Notes: generated by a model not told the origin, from the sequence alone. Shown: positions 17,101 through 27,000, numbered from the stretch's first letter. The stretch: 64,000 nucleotides of DNA from Kaistella sp. SH40-3 (GCF_030686865.1 NZ_JAQYUS010000005.1:224568-288567), one strand, 5' to 3'. Numbers and translations are program-made.

Positions 17101-18207
17101 ATGAAAAAGAAATTAATTTTAGAATCTGGCGAAGTTTTCCATGGAAAAGGTTTCGGAGCCAATCAGGATATTGAAGGCGAAGTCGTTTTCAATACCGGAA
17201 TGACCGGTTATCAGGAATTGATATCTGATCCTTCCTACTGCGGGCAAATCGTTTGTATGACTTATCCACTCATCGGAAATTACGGAATTAACCGCGATGA
17301 TTACGAAAGTATTGAACCTGCAATCAAAGGTTTAATTGTTAAAGAAGTATGTGATTTTCCTTCCAATTTCAGAACCCAAATGGATTTGGATGAATTTTTT
17401 CAAAAAAGAAATCTCTGCGGAATCTCGGGAATTGATACCAGAAGATTAACAAGAGTTCTGCGAAATTCAGGCGTTGTAAAAGGTAAAATAGTAAATTACG
17501 ATGCTGATGAAAATTTAGTGATCGAAAATTTAAAAGTATCTGTTTTAGCCACTGATCAGGTTGCTCAGGTTTCTACCAAAACATCGTATGCAAATCCGGG
17601 AAGAGGTTTGAAAGTAGTCTTAGTTGATTACGGTTCAAAACTCGGAATCTTGCGTGAACTTGCTCAAAGAGATTGCGACGTGATCGTAGTTTCTCAGGAT
17701 ACAACCGCTGAAGAAATTCTATTGATCAATCCAGATGGCATCATGCTTTCCAACGGTCCTGGAGATCCTGAAGATGTAAAAGGTGCAACAGAAATGATTC
17801 AAAAACTTTTAGGTAAAGTTCCAATTTTTGGAATTTGTTTAGGACATCAGTTAATCGCTTTAGCAAGTGGTGCAAAAACCTTTAAATTAAAATTCGGACA
17901 TCGTGGTGGAAATCATCCTGTTTTAGATCTGAAGAAAATTAAAGTGGCGATTACTTCTCAAAATCATGGTTATGCTGTTGATCAGAAATCTTTAATAAAC
18001 ACCGATTTAGAAGAAACACATATCGCTTTAAATGACAGAACCAACGAAGGTTTGAAACACAAAATTCATCCTTGTTTCTCTGTGCAATATCACCCGGAAG
18101 CAAGTCCAGGTCCCGAAGACGCGAATTATTTGTTCGACGAGTTTATTGAAATGATGGAAAATTTCAAGAATCAAGATGCAAGAATCAAGATTCAAGATCA
18201 TGCATAA
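17101..18207 (+). CDS. carA: Carbamoyl-phosphate synthase small (glutaminase) subunit
   Basis: A 368-aa protein. The C-terminal class I glutamine amidotransferase domain has the nucleophile in GICLGHQLIALA and the His-Glu pair in QYHPEASPGPED. The N-terminal half is the CPSase small-chain domain (GEVVFNTGMTGYQELISDPSY). It supplies ammonia to CarB. The last about 14 residues (after EFIEMMENF) are encoded by the repeat that begins the inserted four-helix-bundle element, so the native C-terminus has probably been replaced. It overlaps that gene by 8 bp. Confidence 0.95.
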   Translation: MKKKLILESGEVFHGKGFGANQDIEGEVVFNTGMTGYQELISDPSYCGQIVCMTYPLIGNYGINRDDYESIEPAIKGLIVKEVCDFPSNFRTQMDLDEFFQKRNLCGISGIDTRRLTRVLRNSGVVKGKIVNYDADENLVIENLKVSVLATDQVAQVSTKTSYANPGRGLKVVLVDYGSKLGILRELAQRDCDVIVVSQDTTAEEILLINPDGIMLSNGPGDPEDVKGATEMIQKLLGKVPIFGICLGHQLIALASGAKTFKLKFGHRGGNHPVLDLKKIKVAITSQNHGYAVDQKSLINTDLEETHIALNDRTNEGLKHKIHPCFSVQYHPEASPGPEDANYLFDEFIEMMENFKNQDARIKIQDHA

Positions 18208-18598
18208 TTTTGAAAAATTACTTTTCTGGCAAAAATCGATATCGCTCGCGAAGAATATTTATATTATTTGTAATGAAATCAACAGCGATGAGAAATATGG
18301 TTTAATTTCTCAAATGAAAAGATGTTCAGTCTCTATTCCCTCCAATATTGCAGAAGGTTCTGGAAGAAATAGTAATAAAGAATTTAATCATTTTTTGGCA
18401 ATTGCACTTGGTTCTGCTTTTGAACTTCAAACTCAACTAATTTTGGTGAAGGAACTTCATCTTTTGAATGAAGATAAAGTTAATAAACTCATGTTGGATT
18501 TAATGGAAATTCAAAAGATGATTTATTCATTCAAAAACACTTTAAATATTAAACCCTAATTGAAAGTCTTGAATCTCGGTTCTTGATTCTTAAATCTA
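18164..18598. mobile_element. IVS-like insertion: four-helix-bundle gene with inverted-repeat flanks between carA and carB
   Basis: AAGAATCAAGA occurs twice on the left (18166-18176, 18180-18190) and its continuation ATTCAAGA ends near 18197. On the right, 18566-18591 reads as the reverse complement of the same words (TCTTGAAT...TCTTGATTCTT), with six extra bases in the middle. Together they could form a long stem enclosing only the four-helix-bundle gene. This resembles 23S rRNA intervening sequences, which also carry this protein family. Confidence 0.55.
18200..18559 (+). CDS. Four-helix-bundle protein of the 23S rRNA intervening-sequence family
   Basis: A 119-aa, all-helical protein starting MHNFEKLLFWQKSISLAKNIY and containing CSVSIPSNIAEGSGR, the hallmark of the four-helix-bundle (TIGR02436/PF05635) family. 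I chose ATG 18200; an in-frame ATG at 18176 lies within the flanking repeat. Family members were first seen inside 23S rRNA intervening sequences and form pentameric bundles; their role is unknown. Here the gene splits carA from carB and is flanked by inverted repeats. Confidence 0.88.
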   Translation: MHNFEKLLFWQKSISLAKNIYIICNEINSDEKYGLISQMKRCSVSIPSNIAEGSGRNSNKEFNHFLAIALGSAFELQTQLILVKELHLLNEDKVNKLMLDLMEIQKMIYSFKNTLNIKP

Positions 18599-18605
18599 GT
18601 AAAAA

Positions 18606-21600
18606 ATGAAACGTACAGATATAAAAACAATTTTAGTAATCGGAAGTGGTCCAATTATCATCGGACAAGCCGCAGAATTTGATTACGCTGGAACTCAAGC
18701 ATGTTTATCTTTGAGAGAAGAAGGTTATAAAGTAATCCTTATTAATTCAAATCCGGCAACCATCATGACCGATGTGGAAATTGCCGATAAAGTATACATC
18801 GAACCGATTTCTCTGGAATTCGTAAGTCATATTATCCGTAAAGAAAGACCCGATGCGCTTTTGCCAACTTTGGGTGGACAGACTGGTTTAAATATGGCCG
18901 TAGAATTAGAAAATTCCGGAATTCTTGAAGAATGTAAAGTGGAAGTTTTAGGAACTAAACTTTCCGCCATCAATCAAGCAGAAGATCGTGATTTATTCCG
19001 GAATTTAATGCGTGAACTAAACGAACCTGTTCCAGATTCTGATATTGTAAATAACGTTCAATCGGCTTTAGAGTTCGCTCACAACATCGGTTATCCCGTC
19101 ATTGTTCGTCCGGCTTTCACCATGGGTGGAACTGGTGGTGGAATCGCTCACAATGATGACGAATTGAAAGAAATTACTAGTTTCGGATTGAAATATTCAC
19201 CGGTTCGTCAGTGTTTGATTGAAAAATCAATCGCCGGTTTTAAGGAAATCGAGTACGAAGTAATGCGCGACAAAAACGACAATGCTATTGTGGTTTGTAA
19301 TATGGAAAACATCGATCCTGTGGGAATTCACACGGGAGATTCGATTGTGGTGGCGCCTTCACAAACGCTTTCTGATCGGGAATATCAAATGTTACGAAAC
19401 TCTTCATTAAAGATTATTCGCGCTTTAGGAATTGAAGGTGGTTGTAATGTTCAGTTGGCTTTGGATCCAAATTCTTACGATTATTATATCATCGAAGTGA
19501 ATCCAAGAGTTTCGCGTTCATCGGCTTTGGCGAGTAAAGCAACCGGTTATCCGATTGCGAAAATCGCGGCGAAAATTGCAGTCGGTTTGACTTTAGATGA
19601 AATTATGAATCCCGTAACAGGAAAAACGTACGCATGTTTCGAACCTGCTTTGGATTATGTGGTGACGAAATTCCCACGTTTTCCTTTCGATAAATTCGAA
19701 ACTGCTGACCGACGTCTTTCAACTCAAATGAAAGCAACGGGAGAAGTCATGGCGATTGGTAGAAACTTCGAGGAATCTTTGCAGAAAGCAATCCGTTCTC
19801 TGGAAACTGGTTTAAGACATATCGGACTGAAATCAAAAGATGCCGCTGCTTTAACGGACGAAGAAATTGAAAGAAGAATCAGAGTTTGTGATGATGAGCG
19901 TTTGTTCATTATTGGTGATGCATTACGAAGAGGTTACGACTGGGAAAAAATAGTAGAGTGGAGCAAAATTGATAAATTTTTCATCTGGAAAATTAAAAAG
20001 TTAATCGATTTTGAAAAAGTAATTGCTGAAAATAAATTCGATAAAGAAACTTTACTCGAAGCCAAAAAATTAGGATTTTCAGATTTAAGTATCGCAACAT
20101 TATGGAACGCTACTCAAAAAGAAATTTTTGAATTCCGTAAAAATAATGGAGTAATGCCGGTTTATAAAATGGTCGATACTTGCGCTGCAGAATTCGAAAG
20201 TGAAACACCATATTTCTACGGAACTTATGAAGAGGAAAACGAAAGTGTTCCATCTGATAAAGAAAAAATCATCGTTCTCGGTTCTGGTCCGATTCGGATT
20301 GGTCAAGGGGTAGAATTCGATTACGCCACGGTTCACTCGGTTTGGGCGATTAAAGAAATGGGTTATGAAGCGATTATCATTAATAATAATCCGGAAACCG
20401 TTTCCACAGATTTCTCGATTTCCGATAAATTATATTTCGAACCAATCACGGAGGAAGATGTCATGAACATCATCGAACTCGAAAAACCAAAAGGAGTTGT
20501 CGTACAGTTTGGTGGACAAACTGCCATTAATTTAGCCGATAAATTAGCAGCACACGGAGTTCAGATTTTGGGAACTTCACTCGAAGATTTAGACCGCGCT
20601 GAAAACAGAAATAAATTTGAAGCCGCACTTCAGGAAATGGGAATTCCGCAACCTTTGGGAAAGACCTGTTTTACGAAAGAAGAAGCGTTGGTGATTGCTA
20701 ATGAAATTGGATTCCCGGTTTTGGTTCGTCCAAGTTATGTTTTAGGTGGAAGAGCGATGGAAATCGTTTATGATGAAACGGAACTTGCTCATTATATGAC
20801 GAATGCGGTAAAGGAAAATTCAGAACATCCGATTTTGATTGACCGATATTTAACTGGAAAAGAAGTTGAAGTTGACGCCATTTGTGATGGTGAAACAGTC
20901 GTGATTCCAGGAATTATGGAACACATCGAAAGAGCAGGAGTTCACTCCGGAGATTCGATTGCTGTTTATCCGCCACAAAATATTAACGCTGAACAAATCG
21001 CAACTTTAGTTGATTATACCGAAAGATTAGCGAAAGGATTGAATGTAATTGGGTTAATGAATATTCAATATGTTCTTTATCAAGGCGGAGTTTATGTGAT
21101 TGAGGTGAATCCAAGATCGAGTAGAACCGTCCCTTTCTTATCGAAGATTACAGAAATTCCAATGGCGAATTTAGCCACGAAAGTAATCCTCGGAAAAAAA
21201 TTAAAAGATCTCGGATACAAAAACGGTTTGGCTCCAGTGAAAGATGGAGTTTACGTAAAAGTTCCTGTCTTCTCTTTTTCAAAATTAACGAGAGTTGATA
21301 TTTCCCTCGGACCAGAAATGAAATCCACCGGAGAAGTAATGGGGAAAGACACCACGCTGGAAAAAGCCTTATACAAAGGTTTAGTCGGTGCCGGAAGAAA
21401 AGTTCCTTTGCATGGCGCAATTCTTTTCACCGTTGCCGATAAACACAAAGCAGAAGCGTGTGAATTAGCAAGAAGATTTCAGGAAACTGGTTTCAGAATT
21501 TGGGCAACCGAAGGAACTGCAAAATATTTTGAAGACCACGGCGTACCAACAAAAATCGGTTACAAAATCGAAGAAAATCCAGAAATCAATTTGATCGATT

Positions 21601-21788
21601 TAATTCAAACCGGAAAAGTTCAATACATCGTAAATACCATGACCAAAGGAAAACAATCCGAAAGAGACGGTTTCCAAATTCGCCGAACTTCGGTGGAGAA
21701 TGGTGTTCCTTGTTTGACTTCAATGGATACAGTTGAAGCGATTTTAAAAGTGATTGAAAGCATGAGTTTCAAAATGGAGCAGATGTAA
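18606..21788 (+). CDS. carB: Carbamoyl-phosphate synthase large subunit
   Basis: A 1060-aa protein with two homologous ATP-grasp halves: the first opens [26 protein letters not shown], the second [25 protein letters not shown] near residue 556. The C-terminal MGS-like allosteric domain (about 930-1060) has [22 protein letters not shown]. It makes carbamoyl phosphate for both PyrB and the arginine carbamoyltransferase, which fits its location beside both operons. The start lies about 46 bp after the four-helix-bundle stop. Confidence 0.97.
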   Translation: MKRTDIKTILVIGSGPIIIGQAAEFDYAGTQACLSLREEGYKVILINSNPATIMTDVEIADKVYIEPISLEFVSHIIRKERPDALLPTLGGQTGLNMAVELENSGILEECKVEVLGTKLSAINQAEDRDLFRNLMRELNEPVPDSDIVNNVQSALEFAHNIGYPVIVRPAFTMGGTGGGIAHNDDELKEITSFGLKYSPVRQCLIEKSIAGFKEIEYEVMRDKNDNAIVVCNMENIDPVGIHTGDSIVVAPSQTLSDREYQMLRNSSLKIIRALGIEGGCNVQLALDPNSYDYYIIEVNPRVSRSSALASKATGYPIAKIAAKIAVGLTLDEIMNPVTGKTYACFEPALDYVVTKFPRFPFDKFETADRRLSTQMKATGEVMAIGRNFEESLQKAIRSLETGLRHIGLKSKDAAALTDEEIERRIRVCDDERLFIIGDALRRGYDWEKIVEWSKIDKFFIWKIKKLIDFEKVIAENKFDKETLLEAKKLGFSDLSIATLWNATQKEIFEFRKNNGVMPVYKMVDTCAAEFESETPYFYGTYEEENESVPSDKEKIIVLGSGPIRIGQGVEFDYATVHSVWAIKEMGYEAIIINNNPETVSTDFSISDKLYFEPITEEDVMNIIELEKPKGVVVQFGGQTAINLADKLAAHGVQILGTSLEDLDRAENRNKFEAALQEMGIPQPLGKTCFTKEEALVIANEIGFPVLVRPSYVLGGRAMEIVYDETELAHYMTNAVKENSEHPILIDRYLTGKEVEVDAICDGETVVIPGIMEHIERAGVHSGDSIAVYPPQNINAEQIATLVDYTERLAKGLNVIGLMNIQYVLYQGGVYVIEVNPRSSRTVPFLSKITEIPMANLATKVILGKKLKDLGYKNGLAPVKDGVYVKVPVFSFSKLTRVDISLGPEMKSTGEVMGKDTTLEKALYKGLVGAGRKVPLHGAILFTVADKHKAEACELARRFQETGFRIWATEGTAKYFEDHGVPTKIGYKIEENPEINLIDLIQTGKVQYIVNTMTKGKQSERDGFQIRRTSVENGVPCLTSMDTVEAILKVIESMSFKMEQM

Positions 21789-21837
21789 TTCTACTTTGTG
21801 AAAGTTTAAATCTTTGTGAAAGTTTTCATAAAATGAG

Positions 21838-21870
21838 CCCTTGAAGTTATTTAACTTTGAAGGGTTTTTA
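21838..21870 (+). terminator. Terminator after carB
   Basis: CCCTT (21838-21842) with AAGGG (21860-21864), an inner AAGTT/AACTT pairing, then a T-rich run. It ends the pyr operon. Just upstream, 21792-21825 contains an ACTTTGTGAAAGTT-type repeat like the one after the E1 gene. Confidence 0.75.
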
Positions 21871-21898
21871 TTACTATTTTTACAAAAAGTAAATCAAA

Positions 21899-22798
21899 AT
21901 GAATAGGAAATTCTTGAGAATGATTTTGTTGGTACGAACAATTTTAAATGAAAATGGTAAATTAAAAGTTGAAGATATTATAAGAAAAATCGAAAAACAA
22001 TTTGAATCTTATCAAGATATTAAAAGTTTAAAGATGGATAAGTATTCCGATACTACTTTTAGTAATGATAAAACTGCAATTAAAGATTCTTGGAAAATCG
22101 ATTTAGAATGTGATAACTTAAATCGATATTCAATTAATACAGAATTTGAAGGAGTTTTTCAGAATGATTTACTCAATTCTGCCATTTTTTTATCATCATT
22201 AAATACAGATTTACTATTGCCCGGATTCGTTATTCCTGAAGCCAGAAAGAATACAGGTTTGGAAAATTTCTTTAAAATTTCTAAAGCAATTGAAGAAAAA
22301 TTAGAACTTCAAATTTCCTATTTCGATTATAGTACTGAACTAGAGAAAAATAAAAAAATTCAACCGTATCGTTTGAAACAGAAAGATTTTAAATGGTATG
22401 TTTTAGCCACAGATTCTAGCGATGTCCCTTTTAAAAGTTATGCGTTGGAAAGAATTCGGGATATTGAAATTGTAGGAAAATTTAAGCCGAAGGAAATCGA
22501 TTTTGAAACACCTTTTCACAACGCAATAGGAATGTTTACCAATGAAGAACCCGTTAAAGTGGTTCTAGAATTTGACCCTCGAGACGGACATTATCTTAAA
22601 GCCAATCCGATTCATCTTTCCCAAAAAGTACTTTCTGAAAATAAGGAAACCATTCAGTTTGAGTTTTTTGTAAAACCGAATGAAGATTTTATTATGGAGA
22701 TAATGAAACGGACTTGGTCTTTAAAAGTGGTTGGACCGGAGTTTTTGAAGGAAAAATTTTTGGGTTTGTGGAAAGATGCGATTGAGAGGAATAAATAG
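21899..22798 (+). CDS. WYL-domain transcriptional regulator
   Basis: A 299-aa protein. The N-terminal third is a winged-helix-like region (FLRMILLVRTILNENGKLKVEDI). The middle has a WYL domain (KLELQISYFDYSTELEKNKKIQPYRLKQKDFKWYVLATD, about 135-180), and the C-terminal WCX part ends with a helical cap (about 215-295). WYL proteins are ligand-responsive regulators, often of phage-defence genes (BrxR/CapW type). It converges on the DUF3883 gene with a shared bidirectional terminator between them. Its target is not known. Confidence 0.85.
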   Translation: MNRKFLRMILLVRTILNENGKLKVEDIIRKIEKQFESYQDIKSLKMDKYSDTTFSNDKTAIKDSWKIDLECDNLNRYSINTEFEGVFQNDLLNSAIFLSSLNTDLLLPGFVIPEARKNTGLENFFKISKAIEEKLELQISYFDYSTELEKNKKIQPYRLKQKDFKWYVLATDSSDVPFKSYALERIRDIEIVGKFKPKEIDFETPFHNAIGMFTNEEPVKVVLEFDPRDGHYLKANPIHLSQKVLSENKETIQFEFFVKPNEDFIMEIMKRTWSLKVVGPEFLKEKFLGLWKDAIERNK

Positions 22799-22827
22799 AA
22801 AAAGCCACTTTTTTTGAGTGGCTTTAT
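22799..22827. terminator. Bidirectional terminator between WYL and DUF3883 genes
   Basis: AAAGCCACT (22801-22809) pairs with AGTGGCTTT (22817-22825); the T-rich loop and flanks serve both strands. It ends the two convergent genes. Confidence 0.85.
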
Positions 22828-22828
22828 A

Positions 22829-23506
22829 TTAGTTTTTAAGTCTTTTTTTACTAGAATCACTTCGTAATCTAACAGAAATTATTTCCTCTTTTTTTATTAG
22901 AGTATTTATATCAGATAGAAATTCCGAACCATCATATTTTAAGAATAATTTTACTCTTTTCGATTTTGCTGATTTACAGTTTGTAACAATACAAATTCTA
23001 TAATTTTTTTGATTTTTTTTATCTAATTCTTTTAGTTTTTTATACTCATTTTCACTTAAGTTGATAGTGTAAAATTTACCAGATAAGCCTTTAACTTCTA
23101 GTAATAAGTTTTCGTTCCCTTTAATTGCTTCTAAATCCCATCCGCAATTATCTGTTTCGACATTTTTCACTTCATAACCTTCTTTAGTAAAATGTTCAGT
23201 AATATCTTTTATTGCAGTCTTTTCAGTTTTTTTTGATTTCTTTTCATTCTCCTTTCTATCAAAAATTGAATATTCATTTGGATCTAATCCTTTAGATTCT
23301 ACAAATCTTTTTAAATGTGACTTATCATTTTTTTCAAATATTGTATTTTCATCAAAAGTATTTAGTAAATCATTCAGTTGATAACTATTCGCTTCAAAAA
23401 TTTTACTTAAATTTTGCCTTTCTGTAAATTTTTCAACTCCTTGCGCATAACTTTTAGGAGTCTTAATTTTAGTATTCTGTCCTAGCCATGATACAAATTT
23501 TTCCAT
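22829..23506 (-). CDS. DUF3883-domain protein, PD-(D/E)XK nuclease-like
   Basis: A 225-aa protein. Residues 1-80 are helical and unrecognised. The C-terminal half carries a DUF3883-type fold with Asp124 (CGWDLEAI), then Glu137 and Lys139 in LLLEVKGL, spaced as in PD-(D/E)XK nucleases, and INLSENEYKKLKE after it. DUF3883 domains occur in restriction and defence proteins. It is the last gene of a three-gene minus-strand group, 60 bp after the AlbA_2 gene. Nuclease activity is inferred only. Confidence 0.75.
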   Translation of the reverse strand: MEKFVSWLGQNTKIKTPKSYAQGVEKFTERQNLSKIFEANSYQLNDLLNTFDENTIFEKNDKSHLKRFVESKGLDPNEYSIFDRKENEKKSKKTEKTAIKDITEHFTKEGYEVKNVETDNCGWDLEAIKGNENLLLEVKGLSGKFYTINLSENEYKKLKELDKKNQKNYRICIVTNCKSAKSKRVKLFLKYDGSEFLSDINTLIKKEEIISVRLRSDSSKKRLKN

Positions 23507-23566
23507 ATTTTTTATTTTTCTTAAATATACATTTTTAACTTAAATTTTCTTCTAAAATCTACCATT

Positions 23567-24427
23567 TTATAAACAATTTCTATCTATATCCAAAATATTC
23601 CCAACCGCACAACGATAATAAAAATGACCACCATAAAAACAATCGGTTTCGTTTTTGTTTATCGTAATTTCTAAAAATTGATAACCCAATAAATTTCTTT
23701 TATTAAAAGTGAAATGTTGCTTTTCTTTTGGAAAAGAAGTAGTTAGTAATTTTTCAATAATAAATGCATTTCCGAAAATATTGTGCAAATCTTTATCATC
23801 ATCCATCGAAGGATTTTGCCCGAAAATAATCGTTCCGCCGTTTGTGTTCAAAAATGCGCAAGTGCTTTCCAGAAGTTGTTCTACACTTTCTTCTCGGTCT
23901 CGATAATCAACGAAGTCTATTTTTTCAAAAGAAGTCGATTTAATTCGATTGAGTTCTGCTAATAATCCTAATCTTCTTGCCGAAAAAGGAATTTTATTAT
24001 TTTGGTCTTGTTCAAATTTTAATTTTAATAATTCGAAATATTTTCGCTCCGTTTCATTTCCAACTTTCATACTTCTCGCTTCACGATGTGAAAGATTGTA
24101 ATGCGCTTCAATCATATATTTTGTTTCTGCTTTATCTGCAATTCCAAACTTATTTACATCTTCATTTATACGCAGATAAATTCCAATTCCCTGATCATAG
24201 TTTTCAGGATTTTTATAGGTGATTTTTTCAGAGTTTGCATCTTTTGTAATTTCTCCTTCACTTTCCAAGACATGAATTGCGGTTTTGTAATATTCAAATG
24301 CTTTATTACGGGCATTCACAATGTTTTCATCAGTAAAAACTTTTAAATAAAGTGTTTTCAATCCTACATTATTGATTACATATTGTGTTTTTACAACATA
24401 ACTAATGAGCGGTTTTTTGGTTTGCAT
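23567..24427 (-). CDS. AlbA_2/Schlafen-like domain protein
   Basis: A 286-aa protein. Residues about 165-285 fit the AlbA_2 (Schlafen-like) domain: the core STCAFLNTNGGTIIFGQN and the closing segment ETDCFYGGHFYYRCAVGN match the usual AFxNTxGGxxxxG and YxRxGS-like motifs. The N-terminal 160 residues are unrecognised. AlbA_2 proteins are found as nucleic-acid-binding or nuclease parts of stress and defence modules. It lies 11 bp after the 316-aa gene, so the two are co-transcribed. Confidence 0.7.
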   Translation of the reverse strand: MQTKKPLISYVVKTQYVINNVGLKTLYLKVFTDENIVNARNKAFEYYKTAIHVLESEGEITKDANSEKITYKNPENYDQGIGIYLRINEDVNKFGIADKAETKYMIEAHYNLSHREARSMKVGNETERKYFELLKLKFEQDQNNKIPFSARRLGLLAELNRIKSTSFEKIDFVDYRDREESVEQLLESTCAFLNTNGGTIIFGQNPSMDDDKDLHNIFGNAFIIEKLLTTSFPKEKQHFTFNKRNLLGYQFLEITINKNETDCFYGGHFYYRCAVGNILDIDRNCL

Positions 24428-24438
24428 AATTTCTAATT

Positions 24439-25389
24439 TTAAATAATTTCGATAATGTTTTCTAATTCTTGATCGTTAGTTGGGAGTTCTATGATGTCTG
24501 AAAAAGTGGTGTGTTTATTAACTTCTTTCACTCCTTTGAAATCTCTTATATAAAGTTTTCCTGTTTTTGAGTAGGTTAGTGAGCAAGAAATATTTTCGTG
24601 CGCATAAACATAGAAATGAACTCCATCTATTTCTACATCGGCATAAAATTCAAATTTATTTTCTGTTGAATAAGTTTGCACCAAAAGATCTATAATTTCG
24701 GTTGAATATTTTCGATAGTTTTCTGGAATAAAAAGGTATTTCGTGACGAAGAACGTATTTTGAAAGGATAAAAAAATCTTTTCAAATTCTAAATAGGAAT
24801 CTGTATTTAAAATTTCCTTTTGATGGTAATTTTCTTTATCGTAAAAAATTTGTGTTGCTTCCTGTATTTTCAGTTTATCAAAATAATTTAATTGATAATT
24901 TTCTTGTTTTCTGCGTGAGAAAGAATTCTTGGTACCGCCTTTTTCTTCATTTTTGATTTTGAAGATTGTTGACTTGCCATGTCTTTCGGATTGACTTCCA
25001 GTCAGCGCTAAAAATCCGTAAGAATCTAATTTTTCTCTTGCACTTCCATGAATATGCTGATTGAAGACTGCATTTTTTCTAATATATTTATTAAAGGTGT
25101 ACCTAATTTGACATTGTAGAATTCGATCGAAATTTATATTTCCATTTTCTCGAGTATTAATCGTGCTGTCCAGATTTGTAATTTTTTCCAAATCTGAAGA
25201 TTGGTCATTTTCAAAATCCCAAATCTCGATGACTTCTTTTTTGACGGCTTCTTTCAGTACTTTGGATAAGTAGGAAAGTGCTTCTTCTTTTGCAATTTCA
25301 TAGTTTTCATTACTGAAATTTGTTGTTTCCATTCCTAATAGCAAATAATGGATTGGCGGGATTTCAACGGTGTAAGTTGTTTGTGACAT
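24439..25389 (-). CDS. Protein of unknown function, first gene of the DUF3883/AlbA_2 operon
   Basis: A 316-aa soluble protein with no signal peptide or membrane segment that I do not recognise. The N-terminus (TYTVEIPPIHYLLLGMETTNF then ENYEIAKEEALSYL) weakly resembles the start of the next protein (LISYVVKTQYVINNVG then ENIVNARNKAFEYY), hinting at a shared N-terminal domain. The rest is alpha/beta with a lysine-rich middle (about 150-185). Its position, 11 bp before the AlbA_2 gene, ties it to that operon. Confidence 0.8.
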   Translation of the reverse strand: MSQTTYTVEIPPIHYLLLGMETTNFSNENYEIAKEEALSYLSKVLKEAVKKEVIEIWDFENDQSSDLEKITNLDSTINTRENGNINFDRILQCQIRYTFNKYIRKNAVFNQHIHGSAREKLDSYGFLALTGSQSERHGKSTIFKIKNEEKGGTKNSFSRRKQENYQLNYFDKLKIQEATQIFYDKENYHQKEILNTDSYLEFEKIFLSFQNTFFVTKYLFIPENYRKYSTEIIDLLVQTYSTENKFEFYADVEIDGVHFYVYAHENISCSLTYSKTGKLYIRDFKGVKEVNKHTTFSDIIELPTNDQELENIIEII

Positions 25390-25550
25390 AATTTTTTAGT
25401 TTTTAAAATTCTACTGCAAAGAAAAGAGTAGCGACTTCCAAAAACAGGTAGTCGGAATATTTATTTGTAAAATGTTTTGTTTATTAATAGAAACTCGGCT
25501 CAGTTGCTTCAAAAAGCATATAAAAAACACTTCTAAAATTTAAACACAAA

Positions 25551-25577
25551 AAAAGCGAAGAACAATTCTTCGCTTTT
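25551..25577 (-). terminator. Terminator after the anti-sigma gene
   Basis: A perfect 12-bp stem, AAAAGCGAAGAA/TTCTTCGCTTTT, with a CAA loop; on the minus strand it is followed by a T-run (A-tract at 25547-25554). It closes the sigma/anti-sigma operon. Confidence 0.9.
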
Positions 25578-25601
25578 ATATTTTTAAAAAGAATGGTTTT
25601 C

Positions 25602-26378
25602 TTAAATCGTTCCCATTACATACATTTCTTCCATTGTTGGTGTCGCATTTCCACCTTCTTTTTCAAGTGTGATTGCAAAGGCTTGTGGCTTCTCAACAGA
25701 TTTCATAGGTTGAATGGTGCCATTTTTCTTTTCACTGTACATTCCCATGTCCACAGGCTTTCCGTCTACAATTGCCCAAAGTTGATATTGTCTGCCGGTT
25801 GGTGCAGCAGGTAAATTTTTAATGTCGAGGTACACTTTATTTGAAGAATCCCAATAGACTTCTGCCAGCATATCTGGATGTTTTTCAACGCCTTTTAATT
25901 GAATTCTTCTTGAATTCATCAACATTGTATTCATTTCTTCCAAACTGGAAACTTTATTTGAAAGTTCCGTATTATTTTGAGCGAATTTTTCAATCTGCGC
26001 ACTTTTCGATCCAACTTCATATCCTAAATATCCCAATCCAAATAAAACGGCTACAGAAGCAGCTTTCATCCAAAGAGGGAAATTATTGGTCGTTGTTTTT
26101 GTGGTTGTTTTTTGATTTAAAGGAATTATTTTACCGTCAGATGATTCCGCATTTCCAAATTCTAATTTGCTGCGAATTGCATCTTGTAAATAAGATGCTG
26201 GTTCAATTGCCTGTTCGGTCGCCAATTTCTCAAAAGTTTGTTGTGCTTCGAAAACTGCAACTTGAACTTCTGCATTATTTTTCATCACACATTCTAAAAT
26301 AGAAGATTCCTCGCTGGAAAGATTTCCCATCGCATAAGCTTCGATAACGCCTGATGATATGTAAGTTTTAATGTCCAC
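25602..26378 (-). CDS. Anti-sigma factor, RskA type
   Basis: A 258-aa single-pass membrane protein. The N-terminal about 90 residues form the sigma-binding domain (ISSGVIEAYAMGNLSSEESSILE), a transmembrane segment follows at about 97-118, and the C-terminal extracytoplasmic domain has the RskA signature (GRQYQLWAIVDGKPVDMGMY). The start is a GTG at 26378, 2 bp after the sigma-factor stop. RskA proteins hold an ECF sigma factor at the membrane until a signal triggers proteolysis. In mycobacteria the SigK-RskA pair controls fasciclin-domain proteins, and such a gene lies nearby here. Confidence 0.9.
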   Translation of the reverse strand: MDIKTYISSGVIEAYAMGNLSSEESSILECVMKNNAEVQVAVFEAQQTFEKLATEQAIEPASYLQDAIRSKLEFGNAESSDGKIIPLNQKTTTKTTTNNFPLWMKAASVAVLFGLGYLGYEVGSKSAQIEKFAQNNTELSNKVSSLEEMNTMLMNSRRIQLKGVEKHPDMLAEVYWDSSNKVYLDIKNLPAAPTGRQYQLWAIVDGKPVDMGMYSEKKNGTIQPMKSVEKPQAFAITLEKEGGNATPTMEEMYVMGTI

Positions 26379-26380
26379 TT

Positions 26381-26956
26381 TTATTTAAGTAAAAAAAATA
26401 AAAAAATAAATTTAAATTCTTTCAAGATTTCCTTTAGTTCTAATAATGCCGCTCTAGTTCTGGTTTTCACTGTTCCGAGAGGGATTTGTAATTCTTCCGC
26501 AATTTCTTCTTGGGTCAAGCCACCGAAATATGCTTTGTTTATAAGGATTCTGTAACCTTCTCTTAGTGTATTTACCATTTTGCCGACTTCATTAAATTCA
26601 TGATTTTGTTCCGTGGAAAGTCCCACACCATCACTTACGAAATCGGGGATGCTTTGGTTTTGTAAATCGTTCTGAAAAGATTTAGATTTTAACCGGTCGA
26701 TGGCAGAATTCCGCGCTATATTCAACATCCAGGTGTAAAGTGATGCTTTTTTGTCATCGAAACTTTTTATAGAATTCCAGATTTTAACAAAAACATCCTG
26801 CAAAACTTCATTGGCTTCTTCTTTATACCGAACGATTCTAATAATTACCCCATACAAAGCGCCCGAATAATTCCTGTACAAATAATTAAATCCCTTTTCA
26901 TCTCTATTCATTAATAGAGATAAAAGTTGGTCGGGAGAAATTGTTTCGTTTTTCAA
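26381..26956 (-). CDS. ECF (RpoE/SigK-type) RNA polymerase sigma factor
   Basis: A 191-aa sigma-70 of the ECF group. Region 2 lies at about 20-90 (FNYLYRNYSGALYGVIIRIV; DVFVKIWNSIKSFD; LYTWMLNIARNSAIDRLK) and region 4 at about 130-180 (LTQEEIAEELQIPLGTVKTRTRAAL). The start is TTG at 26956: an in-frame TGA lies just upstream and the next ATG (26911) would cut into conserved region 2. Cognate anti-sigma is immediately downstream; msrB is divergent. The tail FKFIFLFFLLK is unusually hydrophobic. Confidence 0.93.
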   Translation of the reverse strand: MKNETISPDQLLSLLMNRDEKGFNYLYRNYSGALYGVIIRIVRYKEEANEVLQDVFVKIWNSIKSFDDKKASLYTWMLNIARNSAIDRLKSKSFQNDLQNQSIPDFVSDGVGLSTEQNHEFNEVGKMVNTLREGYRILINKAYFGGLTQEEIAEELQIPLGTVKTRTRAALLELKEILKEFKFIFLFFLLK

Positions 26957-27000
26957 AAGAGTTATTCGATGTCAAAAGTAGTTTTTTTATTTAAGATATA

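Noticed and set aside
18164..18598. Diversity-generating retroelement because Avd proteins share the four-helix-bundle fold
   Set aside because: No reverse transcriptase, template repeat or variable repeat is present.
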